Assembly: GCF_023101145.1 (NCBI RefSeq)
Contig: NZ_CP073714.1
Location: forward strand, 7,006,001-7,070,000
Origin: Paenibacillus pabuli
Lineage (GTDB): Bacteria > Bacillota > Bacilli > Paenibacillales > Paenibacillaceae
Length of the DNA stretch: 64,000 nt
Direction: 5' to 3'
The first letter of the stretch is position 1, and each line of letters starts with the position of its first letter. Shown here piece by piece: positions 33,819 to 42,372 of the stretch. The translations under genes and the position numbers were made by a program. The notes below the pieces were generated by a model. The model was not told where the DNA came from. It did not search any database and was given only the letters and a program-made list of their open reading frames with translations.

Positions 33819-35282
33819 TTATTTACGATCCTGTGAAGGCATAAATGCGGAGATATCCACACCAAGTCCATGGGCCAAACGACCACCGAGCTGTCCATCT
33901 GCCTGGAAGAAATGACACAGAGCTCGTAGCTGAATCTGTTCCGGCACTACCTTCAGGTCATTAATCAGGTTATCCAGCAAATGTTGCTGCTCTATCGCCG
34001 TGAATGAGCGGAACAACTCTCCAGATTGCGTATAGTTATCGGTCTTCTCAATTTTCTCACGTGTAACATGACCCTGGATCGGAGCCTGACTGTCACGGTA
34101 TTCCGGGGCTTCTTCCGGGCTGCTGCCCGAGCTGTTCGGTTCATAGTTTACCGGAGATGGGTCCTGATTCACATTCATCAATCCATCCCGCTGATGATTG
34201 CGAACCGGAGCATAAGGGCAGTTCACCGGAATCTGCAAATAGTTTGGTCCAAGTCGGTGACGCTGTGTATCCGGATAAGAGAACAGACGGCCTTGCAGCA
34301 ATTTATCTTCGGAAGGCTCGATTCCAGGCACCAAAGCACTTGGGGAAAAAGCCGCTTGTTCTACTTCTGCAAAGAAATTTTGTGGATTACGATTCAACGT
34401 CATGGTTCCGATCGTCTGGAACGGCAGTACATCTTCCGGCCAAGTCTTGGTCGGGTCGAGTGGATCGAAGGCGAAATCATCCATCTGCTCCGGCTTCAGC
34501 AATTGCACCTGCAGCTTCCACTGCGGGTATTGTCCGTTTTTGATATGCTCATGTAAATCACGGGTCGCATGGTTGAAATCCTGCCCTTGTACTTCAGCTG
34601 CCTCTTGACGTGAGAAGCCGCGAACGCCTTGAGCCGACTCCCACTTGTATTTTACATAATGGACCTGCCCTTGAGCATTAATCCATTTGAAGGCATGGAC
34701 ACCGAAACCATCCATCTCTCGGTAATTTGCTGGCGTGCCCAAATCGGAGAATAACCATGTCATCATATGGGTTGACTCCGGAGAAAGTGTCATGAAGTCC
34801 CAGTAGCGTGCAGGATCCTGAATATTCGTATCCGGCGCAGGCTTCAGGGAATGAACCATATCCGGAAACTTCATGGCATCACGGATGAAAAAGACGGGCA
34901 AGTGGTTTCCCACAATATCATAGTTGCCTTCCCGGGTATAGAATTTCACAGCAAATCCACGTGGATCACGCGCTGTCTCCGGTGAACCTGTACCGTGAAT
35001 GACCGTTGAGAACCGCACGAGCACATCCGTCTCTGTGCCCGGGTCTTGCAAGAAGTCCGCTGTGGTATAATCCTTCATGCTCTTCTCAAGCGTAAACACA
35101 CCATGTGCACCGGCACCTCTCGCATGAACGACCCGTTCCGGAATGCGCTCCCGGTCAAAGTGTGCGATCTTCTCAAGCAGATGATAATCCTCAAGTAGTG
35201 TCGGGCCTCTTCTTCCTGCGGTACGGGAGTTCTGGTTGTCACCTACGGGTGCACCTTGATTGGTTGTCATGCGTTCTGTCAT
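33819..35282 (-). CDS. katA: Monofunctional heme catalase (clade of KatA)
   Basis: 487 residues, the usual small-subunit length. The active-site histidine lies in VVHARGAGAHG (H53), the distal asparagine in VGNHLPVFF (N126) and the proximal tyrosine in RLFSYPDTQRHRLG. It converts hydrogen peroxide to water and oxygen in the cytoplasm. The ATG has AGGAGG eight bases upstream. Two PerR-like boxes lie before it and a PerR-like gene is about 1 kb away, so peroxide induction is likely. Confidence 0.95.
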   Translation of the reverse strand: MTERMTTNQGAPVGDNQNSRTAGRRGPTLLEDYHLLEKIAHFDRERIPERVVHARGAGAHGVFTLEKSMKDYTTADFLQDPGTETDVLVRFSTVIHGTGSPETARDPRGFAVKFYTREGNYDIVGNHLPVFFIRDAMKFPDMVHSLKPAPDTNIQDPARYWDFMTLSPESTHMMTWLFSDLGTPANYREMDGFGVHAFKWINAQGQVHYVKYKWESAQGVRGFSRQEAAEVQGQDFNHATRDLHEHIKNGQYPQWKLQVQLLKPEQMDDFAFDPLDPTKTWPEDVLPFQTIGTMTLNRNPQNFFAEVEQAAFSPSALVPGIEPSEDKLLQGRLFSYPDTQRHRLGPNYLQIPVNCPYAPVRNHQRDGLMNVNQDPSPVNYEPNSSGSSPEEAPEYRDSQAPIQGHVTREKIEKTDNYTQSGELFRSFTAIEQQHLLDNLINDLKVVPEQIQLRALCHFFQADGQLGGRLAHGLGVDISAFMPSQDRK

Positions 35283-35364
35283 ATCGTCATCCTCCTCATG
35301 TTGGTCTCATGCCTGCTGTATATACTCTATTAAAATCATATTCGCCATCGGTTTAAATATACAT

Positions 35365-35397
35365 TTAGACTTGATCTAACTTTTAAATTGATTCTAA
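35365..35397. promoter_or_regulatory. Two PerR/Fur-like boxes upstream of catalase
   Basis: TTAGACTTGATCTAA (35365-35379) and TTAAATTGATTCTAA (35383-35397) are 15-bp 7-1-7 type dyads with TTA and TAA ends, 18 bp apart centre to centre. The second matches the PerR consensus at 11 of 14 arm positions. Confidence 0.5.
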
Positions 35398-35499
35398 CAT
35401 GTCCCACTTGTCTCTTGCATGAGGTTCGTATGAGTTTAAGATGAGTTTCTTGCTCGATTCATGAATAAAATATGAACATGAACAGCATAATCTGCCCAC

Positions 35500-35521
35500 A
35501 AAAAAAAGCGGACTAGTCCGC
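35500..35521 (-). terminator. Terminator of the orphan regulator gene
   Basis: GCGGACTAGTCCGC is a perfect self-complementary stem followed by eight T on the minus strand. It overlaps the end of the coding region. Confidence 0.85.
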
Positions 35522-36319
35522 CAGGCGGTAGCCCACTCCTCTTACCGTTACTATATATTGAGGCGAAGCTGCGTTATCGCCAAGTTTTTTGCGCAAGCTT
35601 TTGATATGAACATCCACCACATTGCTTCCACCTGTAAAATCTGTCTCCCAGATATCGCTGAGCATCTCCTCACGGGAAATCACAGCCCCTTTGGCATCAA
35701 TCAGCTTCAGCAGCAAATCATACTCTGTCTTGGTCAAATGAATGCGGTCATTATTCCGTTGTACACTCATCCGTTCACGATCTAACCATAGATCCTTGAA
35801 TCCGATACGCTGTCCTTCCTGAGGCAGAAACCCGCGTTTTGGAGTTGCAGGACTATTGCCAATCATGCGCTGCACACGATACAAGGCTTCCTGCGGACGG
35901 GCCGGCCAGACCAATAATTCCTCCTGAAGCATCGGGCCACTGGCATTGCCAATCATCTTCTCCCCTACCAGATACAGACACGGTGTTGCATGTTCCGCCT
36001 CACGGTTCAATCGGCTGCTGATGCCGGCAAAAGCATCGATGGTTCCGGCAACTGACAGGTCATAGATCAACAGATCAAATACAAGCCGTTCATGTAAATC
36101 AGGCTCCCATCGATGAAATACCAGCACATCGAAGCAGCTGTCCGTTAATGCCTTGACGAGTTCATGTACTTGACCAGGCATCGGACTAATCAGAATGACC
36201 CGTCGTGTAACCGGGCAATTATCAACAAGGGGAGCTGGATCCGTAAGGACCGGCTTCACCCGGAGCGGCAAACGACGACCGGACAGGTTGAATTTTACTT
36301 GACCCGTTTGTTTCTGCAT
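35513..36319 (-). CDS. Orphan OmpR/PhoB-type winged-helix regulator with receiver-like N-terminus
   Basis: 268 residues. The C-terminal 100 residues are a clear OmpR/PhoB DNA-binding domain (LTKTEYDLLLKLIDAKG, SREEMLSDIW, NVVDVHIKSLRKKLG, IVTVRGVGYRL). The N-terminal domain has the alternating strand layout of a receiver (RRVILISPMPGQ, FDLLIYDLS), but the acidic pocket and phosphorylation region are poorly conserved. No sensor kinase is adjacent. The gene begins inside the 3' end of the PerR-like gene, suggesting co-transcription; the start is about 13 bases after GGAGG. Confidence 0.85.
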   Translation of the reverse strand: MQKQTGQVKFNLSGRRLPLRVKPVLTDPAPLVDNCPVTRRVILISPMPGQVHELVKALTDSCFDVLVFHRWEPDLHERLVFDLLIYDLSVAGTIDAFAGISSRLNREAEHATPCLYLVGEKMIGNASGPMLQEELLVWPARPQEALYRVQRMIGNSPATPKRGFLPQEGQRIGFKDLWLDRERMSVQRNNDRIHLTKTEYDLLLKLIDAKGAVISREEMLSDIWETDFTGGSNVVDVHIKSLRKKLGDNAASPQYIVTVRGVGYRLAD

Positions 36320-36690
36320 TCTGCGCAGACACCTCCAAAGACCACATGAGCGTGATCAATCGCATATCCGGTTTCCTCCGCAACCTGCTTCATCCATTGG
36401 GGAGGAACTTCCGTCATGACTTCATCCACCTTGCCGCATACTTCACACATAATATGTTGATGATCGTCCATGCGGGCATCATAACGACTCGCCGTCTCAC
36501 CCAGCTTGAGCTCTCGAATCAATTCTTTATCTGTCAAATATCGAAGTGAATTGTATACCGTACCATAAGCCAAATTATAACCTTGCTCCACCAGACGGTT
36601 CATTACATCTGCTGCCGTTGGATGGTCTTCGGAATGGCGTACTACATCGTAAACTGCCTGACGCTGTATTGTCAGATTTAGAGTTCTCAC
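36295..36690 (-). CDS. Fur-family regulator, PerR-like
   Basis: 131 residues. An N-terminal winged helix (RQAVYDVVRHSEDHPTAADV) is followed by metal-binding features: RYDARMDDHQHIMCEVC and a second CAEC pair, which hold the regulatory metal site and the structural zinc. The D and HxH pattern resembles PerR, the peroxide sensor, and a catalase gene lies close by. A Fur assignment cannot be excluded. The GTG at the third codon of the open frame is preferred: AAAGGAG lies eight bases before it, while the TTG upstream is only two bases away. Confidence 0.85.
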   Translation of the reverse strand: MRTLNLTIQRQAVYDVVRHSEDHPTAADVMNRLVEQGYNLAYGTVYNSLRYLTDKELIRELKLGETASRYDARMDDHQHIMCEVCGKVDEVMTEVPPQWMKQVAEETGYAIDHAHVVFGGVCAECRNKRVK

Positions 36691-36770
36691 CGGCAATTCT
36701 CCTTTATTGATCCATTCAATATTCTATAACATGACACAGCAATCTACGGATTACTATGATTTCCAGAAAC

Positions 36771-36809
36771 ATCAAAATCAATTTTGATTTAGATTAAGTA
36801 TAATTCTCA
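36771..36809. promoter_or_regulatory. Dyads upstream of the PerR-like gene
   Basis: ATCAAAATCAATTTTGAT (36771-36788) has perfect 8-bp arms. It is followed by TAAGTATAATTCTCA (36795-36809), a loose Fur/PerR-type 7-1-7 box. Both lie 80-120 bases before the start and fit autoregulation. Confidence 0.45.
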
Positions 36810-36959
36810 TTGTATAATGAAGTCAATATCTGCTCTTTTTTGTCCATAGATCCCCATTATCATACCTCTTTTGCTCATTCGCTTTTTACATTTGGGATAA
36901 TATGGTTCGCTACAATATCGCATTTCAGCTAAAATATAGGAATGTGCGCTAAAGGGGGG

Positions 36960-38093
36960 ATGCTGTTGCTAAGCACGTTTTTCGTCAATGTCTGTGTCAT
37001 GATCACGTTCATGTATGTGTCCGGAATCATCGCCAAATTCTATCGTATCCGTGTGCCCTTTCCCTCCATGCGCGTTCAGATGATCGGTGGACTACTGTTT
37101 GGAATTTATGGAACTATATTAATGAATTATTCATTCCCACTGAACGAGAGCACCATCGTGGATCTAAGACATTTGGCTATCGTTACCGCTGCTGTGTATT
37201 TGGGAGGACTGGCTTCTGTTGTCACGGGACTCGTCATCTCTATCCTGCGAGTCGTGATGTTTGGAATGTCATCAGCAGCCATTGATGCAGCATTCGTCAT
37301 GACCATCATTGGGTTATCAGGTGTATATTTTGCCTATGCTCCATGGTCAAGATTAACCAAGATCATTACCATGAATTTGCTGGGAATGACCCTGATTTTT
37401 GTCATCCTGATGCTAAATACCTCCAGCATGAATTCATTAATGAAAGTATATCCACTACAAATGACCATTTCGTTTGTCGGTGGAATTTTTATTTATTTCA
37501 TCGCAGAGTTCATTAATAAATCCAATGAGATGATGTTCCTGCTTGAACGAAGAGCTTCGACCGACCATCTCACCAACCTTAGCAATCGCAGGCAATTTGA
37601 GAAATCACTCGAACTGGAGCTGGAACGAGCAAGAGATCATAAGCAGAAGCTCTCGCTGTTGGTTATTGACATTGATCGTTTCAAAAAAGTAAATGACACC
37701 TTCGGTCATACATCAGGTGATGCAGTCCTGAAGCAGCTCGGACAATTACTCATCGAACATGCCCGTTCAGCGGATATCGTCTCTCGAAACGGAGGCGAGG
37801 AGTTTGCTATACTGCTGCTCGATTGTGGTCACCACCAGGCTATGGCCATTGCCGAGTCAATCAGACAATCGGTCGAGAAATACCTATTCGCTCTGCCTGA
37901 TGGCAATACGATCCGGCTGACCATATCGATCGGAGTCGCTATTTTTCCAGATCACTGCGACGACAGAGATGATAACGATTTCTTTGAACAGGCAGATCGT
38001 GCATTATACGAAGCCAAGAATACGGGTCGGAACCGGGTATGTGCCATTCCGCTGCGTTCCAGGTCACTCTCCAGCGGCCAGAACATGTTCTAA
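36960..38093 (+). CDS. Membrane diguanylate cyclase (5TM sensor plus GGDEF)
   Basis: About 377 residues. Five or six N-terminal membrane helices resemble the 5TMR-LYT sensor region, and a C-terminal GGDEF domain carries the active motif GGEEF (RNGGEEFAILL), with the upstream STDHLTNLSNRR entry. It should make cyclic-di-GMP from GTP in response to an unknown membrane signal. The start is uncertain: this ATG has AAAGGGGGG immediately before it, a TTG two codons later has better spacing, and another in-frame ATG lies 18 bases upstream. Confidence 0.88.
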   Translation: MLLLSTFFVNVCVMITFMYVSGIIAKFYRIRVPFPSMRVQMIGGLLFGIYGTILMNYSFPLNESTIVDLRHLAIVTAAVYLGGLASVVTGLVISILRVVMFGMSSAAIDAAFVMTIIGLSGVYFAYAPWSRLTKIITMNLLGMTLIFVILMLNTSSMNSLMKVYPLQMTISFVGGIFIYFIAEFINKSNEMMFLLERRASTDHLTNLSNRRQFEKSLELELERARDHKQKLSLLVIDIDRFKKVNDTFGHTSGDAVLKQLGQLLIEHARSADIVSRNGGEEFAILLLDCGHHQAMAIAESIRQSVEKYLFALPDGNTIRLTISIGVAIFPDHCDDRDDNDFFEQADRALYEAKNTGRNRVCAIPLRSRSLSSGQNMF

Positions 38094-38103
38094 TCTCAGA
38101 CCA

Positions 38104-38149
38104 AAAGGGATGTCCCTTAGCCCATACAGGCTAACCAGGACATCCCTTT
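38104..38149. terminator. Terminator between the cyclase and aldo/keto reductase genes
   Basis: AAAGGGATGTCC and GGACATCCCTTT form a perfect 12-bp stem with a nested TTAGCC/GGCTAA stem. It lies between convergent genes and can serve both. Confidence 0.9.
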
Positions 38150-38213
38150 CATATTTCACTATTTTACATGATTCGGTTGATCTCGCTTACGGTACAAGAA
38201 CAACCTGTTTGCC

Positions 38214-39152
38214 TTAAGCTAATATTTGTTCAATTTCTTCAACAATAGCAGCATCCAGCTTCACACCTGAAGCGGCCGCGTTCTCTTTCACCTGTTCAGG
38301 GCGGCTTGCGCCTACAAGCGCACTGGACACGTTATTTTGGCGGAGAATCCACGCCAGAGCCAATTGACCGACCTTCAGGTCCAGCTTGTCCGCCACTTCA
38401 ATTAACTGACGAACCTTACCGATCCGATCAGCGTTGATTTTGCCTTCATCCCAGCCCAGCTTCGCTGCCCGGCTGTTCTCAGGAATGTCCGACACGGAAG
38501 TGTATTTCCCAGTCAGCAACCCTTGTGCAAGCGGGGAGTAGACGACTTGTCCAATACCTTTGCGCTCACCCAGCGGGATGATTTCACTTTCGATGTAGCG
38601 GTCAAACATGTTGTACACCGGCTGGTTCACCACAATATGATCCAGCAGCAGGCGATCAGCGGTACCCAATGCAGCTTCCATCTGTGCTGCGGTCCATTGA
38701 CTAACACCTACGTAGAGCACCTTGCCTTGCCGCACCAGATCGTCCAATGCTCGCAGTGTCTCTTCAATCGGTGTTTCGTTATGATAGCGATGGCAATAAT
38801 ATATGTCTACATAATCAACACCCAGCCGCTGCAAACTGGCTTCACATTGTTCCTTAATATGTTTACGGGATAATCCTTGGTCATTTGGACCGTCACCCAT
38901 TTTGCCAAATACCTTGGTTGCCAGAACATATGAATCACGGGAATACGCTTTCAATGTCTGCCCTAGCAGCTCCTCTGCAGCACCCCGCTCATACACATTG
39001 GCTGTATCGAAAAAGTTGATGCCTTCATCGAATGCGGCTTCAATTGATTTCACCGCGTTTTCACGTTCCACATACCCTCCGTATGTTAGCCAGCTACCCA
39101 AGCTGATCTCGCTTACTTTCAGTCCGCTTCCACCCAATCTACGGTATTCCAT
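38214..39152 (-). CDS. Aldo/keto reductase
   Basis: 312 residues of the AKR TIM-barrel family, similar to the potassium-channel beta-subunit/YhdN-type group. The catalytic Asp (FFDTANVY), Tyr, Lys (ATKVFG) and His (YYCHRYHNETP) are in place, as is the NADPH-binding end SSALVGASRPEQV. It reduces aldehydes or ketones with NADPH; the substrate is unknown. The ATG before EYRRLG is 11 bases after AGGAGG; a GTG three codons earlier is closer to it and remains possible. Confidence 0.9.
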   Translation of the reverse strand: MEYRRLGGSGLKVSEISLGSWLTYGGYVERENAVKSIEAAFDEGINFFDTANVYERGAAEELLGQTLKAYSRDSYVLATKVFGKMGDGPNDQGLSRKHIKEQCEASLQRLGVDYVDIYYCHRYHNETPIEETLRALDDLVRQGKVLYVGVSQWTAAQMEAALGTADRLLLDHIVVNQPVYNMFDRYIESEIIPLGERKGIGQVVYSPLAQGLLTGKYTSVSDIPENSRAAKLGWDEGKINADRIGKVRQLIEVADKLDLKVGQLALAWILRQNNVSSALVGASRPEQVKENAAASGVKLDAAIVEEIEQILA

Positions 39153-39275
39153 TGAATGCACATCCTCCTCTAAACTGATTAATGATGAAGTTCCCTTTCT
39201 ATTGTATCGTATTCGGCTCGGATTAAAAGGGCTTTGGAGCAGAATTTGGGAAATAGATAGGGATTGAGAGGAAAA

Positions 39276-39296
39276 GCTCCGCTAACTAAGCGGAGC
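39276..39296 (-). terminator. Terminator after the GH5 glucanase gene
   Basis: GCTCCGCT and AGCGGAGC pair around a short AT loop, followed by TTTTCC on the minus strand. Confidence 0.8.
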
Positions 39297-39358
39297 CACG
39301 ATACAAGTCACTATGTTACGGTTACTTCATATAATTTATGACTGGGCGCTAATTTGTC

Positions 39359-41005
39359 TTAGTTAGCTGTTACAATAAATTGTTCCCAGGCTCCGCCCAC
39401 AGCGTTACGATTGGCGTACAGCACGCCTCCGTTATTCAGATCCACACAGACATATTTACCATTCGCCACGGATTTGAAGGCAACCAGCCCCCCGCCCAGA
39501 TCTTCACGGGTAAACTTCTCCCATGTGGATGGATACGTGGCAGAGGCAATTAAGCGCCCGCCGTTATTCAGATCAGCCTGCACATATTTGATGTTGCTCA
39601 TCGAAAGGAAGGACACTGTTCCATCTGAATTCTGGATGATTTTGAAACGCTCCCAATGTCCGGCAGTATCCCGATTGGCTACCAGTGCATCTGCACCGCC
39701 ATTCTCTGCGCTAACAAAAGTGCCGTTGGCGTTGGCTTTTAGACTGGACCATGTATCTGTAAATGCAGCCGTTCCCGTATGTTTCTTGACCACATTCTGG
39801 AACGAGGTATTTGAGGCAAAATTCGCCGTTGTGAACTTGCTCCATTTGGAAGCAATCGTTGCTGCACTGTCTGTATTCAGGTTCGGCGCCGGGTTGTTGT
39901 TGTTATTGTAATAACCCCAAGTTCCGCCCCCTTTGACCTTATAACTCCAGTTCGTCCATGAAGCATTCAGCGCATTCAGACCGGACAACCACTTCTCGGT
40001 CAGATCATTCTGACCAAACGAGAACTCACCCGCTAATACCGGAACATTCCAATTCTTCTGATAGGACGCCATATCCTTCAGCCAGCGATCCATCTCCGAA
40101 TTGGTCAGATCCCAGTTGTTATAATCCGTGAATTGATAATGATGTGTCTGATACATCACATTCGTCCAGCCATAAGTCGTTGGTGGAGAAGCGGCCCACC
40201 AGTCGAAGAATGCGGCGATGATGATCATGTGATCGGCATCCTTGGCACGGACAGCTTTGTACATCCGGTCATAGAAATCCATCTTTTGTTTGATTTGTGC
40301 TGCATTTTCACCCGTTCCCATGGTTACAAGAGGCTCATTGAGCAGGTCGTACGCGGCAACGGTTGGATTGCCTTTGTAACGTGCTGCCATCCGTTCCCAG
40401 ATCTGAATAGTCCAGTTCTGGTATGTAGAATTGGTCCACAATTGGTTGGAATTCTCCTGGCCGCAGGAATGCCATGGACACGCTGCTCCCGGTGCACCGT
40501 GCAGATCGAGAATGACATACAGGTTGCGTTTACCCGCTTCATCAATCAGCCAATCCAGTTTGCGGAACGTAACCGAATCAGGCTTCATGACACCGCTGGT
40601 GTTCATAAAATCCTCCCAATAGATCGGCACACGTACAACGTTCATGCCCCAGTTCTTGATGTTATCCAGATCACCAGCCTGAATCCAGGTGTCCTGATAT
40701 CCATTGATCAGGCTCTGTGCACCCGATTCTCCAAAACGATTTGTCAACGTGCGACGCAGCGTGTATTCATCTACCGCCCCGGATGGCGTCATCCATTCTT
40801 CCTGCAGCAGCCAGCCACCCAAATTTGTTCCACGTAGATTTACCACATTTCCTGTACCCGAATTATTCCGGACAACCGTCCCGTTAGCCTTCAGGAAATC
40901 CCCTGATCCAAAAGCTGCACTGGCCTTTGGTGAACCTACGGCCGAAGCCAGCAGGCCCAGCAGCAGACAGCTGCACAATAGCATAATAGTGCTCTTCTTC
41001 AACAT
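39359..41005 (-). CDS. Secreted GH5 glucanase with C-terminal carbohydrate-binding domain
   Basis: 548 residues with a signal peptide ending near PKASAAFG. The catalytic domain follows the GH5 exo-1,3-glucanase-like pattern: RGTNLGGWLLQEEWM, the acid/base Glu224 in LLNEPLV and the nucleophile Glu327 in VLAGEFSFG. The last 120 residues contain repeated segments (NIKYVQADLNNGG, NGKYVCVDLNNGG) of a fascin-like or ricin-like beta-trefoil, which probably binds polysaccharide. It should hydrolyse beta-glucan outside the cell. The ATG follows AAGGGAGG. A LacI regulator is divergent and two operator-like sites lie between them. Confidence 0.92.
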   Translation of the reverse strand: MLKKSTIMLLCSCLLLGLLASAVGSPKASAAFGSGDFLKANGTVVRNNSGTGNVVNLRGTNLGGWLLQEEWMTPSGAVDEYTLRRTLTNRFGESGAQSLINGYQDTWIQAGDLDNIKNWGMNVVRVPIYWEDFMNTSGVMKPDSVTFRKLDWLIDEAGKRNLYVILDLHGAPGAACPWHSCGQENSNQLWTNSTYQNWTIQIWERMAARYKGNPTVAAYDLLNEPLVTMGTGENAAQIKQKMDFYDRMYKAVRAKDADHMIIIAAFFDWWAASPPTTYGWTNVMYQTHHYQFTDYNNWDLTNSEMDRWLKDMASYQKNWNVPVLAGEFSFGQNDLTEKWLSGLNALNASWTNWSYKVKGGGTWGYYNNNNNPAPNLNTDSAATIASKWSKFTTANFASNTSFQNVVKKHTGTAAFTDTWSSLKANANGTFVSAENGGADALVANRDTAGHWERFKIIQNSDGTVSFLSMSNIKYVQADLNNGGRLIASATYPSTWEKFTREDLGGGLVAFKSVANGKYVCVDLNNGGVLYANRNAVGGAWEQFIVTAN

Positions 41006-41157
41006 GTTGACGCCTCCCTTAAATGGTCATATCTTGAGGTATGACTGAACCAGGATGCAGCACTTTCACGACAGGTAACGGTAATGCTATATAAACAGCG
41101 GGTATACGAAGGGTACGATCCATGGATGACCGCTATTTATTACAATTGAAGGACTTG

Positions 41158-41171
41158 TGAAATCGATTACA
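41158..41171. promoter_or_regulatory. LacI/CcpA-type operator near the glucanase gene
   Basis: TGAAATCGATTACA matches the cre consensus TGWAANCGNTNWCA at every position. It lies about 150 bases before the glucanase start. Confidence 0.65.
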
Positions 41172-41237
41172 TTTTGTTGGAATATCAAACCTTTATACTT
41201 CCACTATCACCAATTATTGTTTCATGCGGTTATAACT

Positions 41238-41251
41238 TGTAATCGTTTTCA
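41238..41251. promoter_or_regulatory. LacI/CcpA-type operator upstream of the LacI gene
   Basis: TGTAATCGTTTTCA also matches TGWAANCGNTNWCA at every position. It lies about 60 bases before the regulator start and exactly 80 bp from the other site, a spacing that could allow looping. Confidence 0.65.
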
Positions 41252-41310
41252 TTTGGAATTATAATGAATTTGAATTAATTGTCAATCATTTATTTGGAGT
41301 TGTGAAGAAT

Positions 41311-42324
41311 ATGGATGTCAAAATCATTGATGTAGCTGCCATTGCAGGAGTGTCCCCGGCAACCGTATCGCGGGTCATTAATCAGCATAGTAAGGTTAGC
41401 ACCAAGACCAAAGATAAGGTGATGCGCGCCATTGAGCAATTGGGATATCACCCCAACGCAGCAGCCAAGAATCTTCGTTCACAGAGAACCATGACGATTG
41501 GCGTCATCGTTCCCGATATCAACAACTCCTATTATGCCGAAATTATTAAAGGCATTGAGAACATAGCCTATGCTCGCCATTATAAGGTTATTATATGTGA
41601 CGCCCATAACCAGAAAGAAAGAGAAAGTGAATATCTCAATTTGCTGCTGGATCGAACCATCGATGGTGTCATCATTATCACTCCCATGCTGGCAGACGGG
41701 GAATTATTTCAGCTTGCGGATAAGGGTTACCGCATTGGCATCGTTGGCAAATATATCGAACATGACCAGATCCCGTGTATTTACACGGACAACGTAAAAT
41801 TCTCCCAGGAAGTTGTTCAGCATCTGGTTGAGGCCGGACATCGAAATATCGTTTTCCTGAACGGTTATCCTGAAGCGATCGACAGCTATGAACGGCTTGA
41901 AGGTTATTTGAAAGCCTTGCGTAATTATCAGATTCCGTTCCGTCCCGAGCTGATCGAGAATGGAAACTTCAACGAGGAAGGCGGGTACAAGGCCATCCAA
42001 AGATTGTTTAACAAAGGCCTGTCCTTCTCTGCTGTATATGCGGCTAATGATGAGATGGCTCTGGGCGTGTACAAGGCATGCACGGAATACGGAATAAGCA
42101 TACCTGAGCAATTGGCTATCGTAGGCGTGGACAACAATCGAATCAGCAAATATATCCATCCTACGCTAAGTTCAGTGAACCAGCCCAAGTATACGATGGG
42201 AGCCATTCTGATGGAAAAGATGATTGACATGATGAACACCAATGAATTTCAGGACAAGCGTGTATTCAAAGTCGACTCAGAATTGCTTGTTCGAGAGTCT
42301 TCCTCCTTCAAAATAACGAAATAA
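41311..42324 (+). CDS. LacI-family transcriptional regulator
   Basis: 337 residues: an N-terminal LacI HTH (VKIIDVAAIAGVSPATVSRVINQ) with hinge helix, and a periplasmic-binding-protein-like effector domain (TIGVIVPDINNSYYAEIIKG onward). It probably senses a glucan-derived sugar and controls the divergent GH5 glucanase gene. The ATG is chosen because GGAG lies about ten bases upstream; a GTG three codons earlier is too close. Confidence 0.9.
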   Translation: MDVKIIDVAAIAGVSPATVSRVINQHSKVSTKTKDKVMRAIEQLGYHPNAAAKNLRSQRTMTIGVIVPDINNSYYAEIIKGIENIAYARHYKVIICDAHNQKERESEYLNLLLDRTIDGVIIITPMLADGELFQLADKGYRIGIVGKYIEHDQIPCIYTDNVKFSQEVVQHLVEAGHRNIVFLNGYPEAIDSYERLEGYLKALRNYQIPFRPELIENGNFNEEGGYKAIQRLFNKGLSFSAVYAANDEMALGVYKACTEYGISIPEQLAIVGVDNNRISKYIHPTLSSVNQPKYTMGAILMEKMIDMMNTNEFQDKRVFKVDSELLVRESSSFKITK

Positions 42325-42372
42325 AGCGCACCCGTGACAGGTACGCCTGGTTTAACATCCTTGCTCATGACC

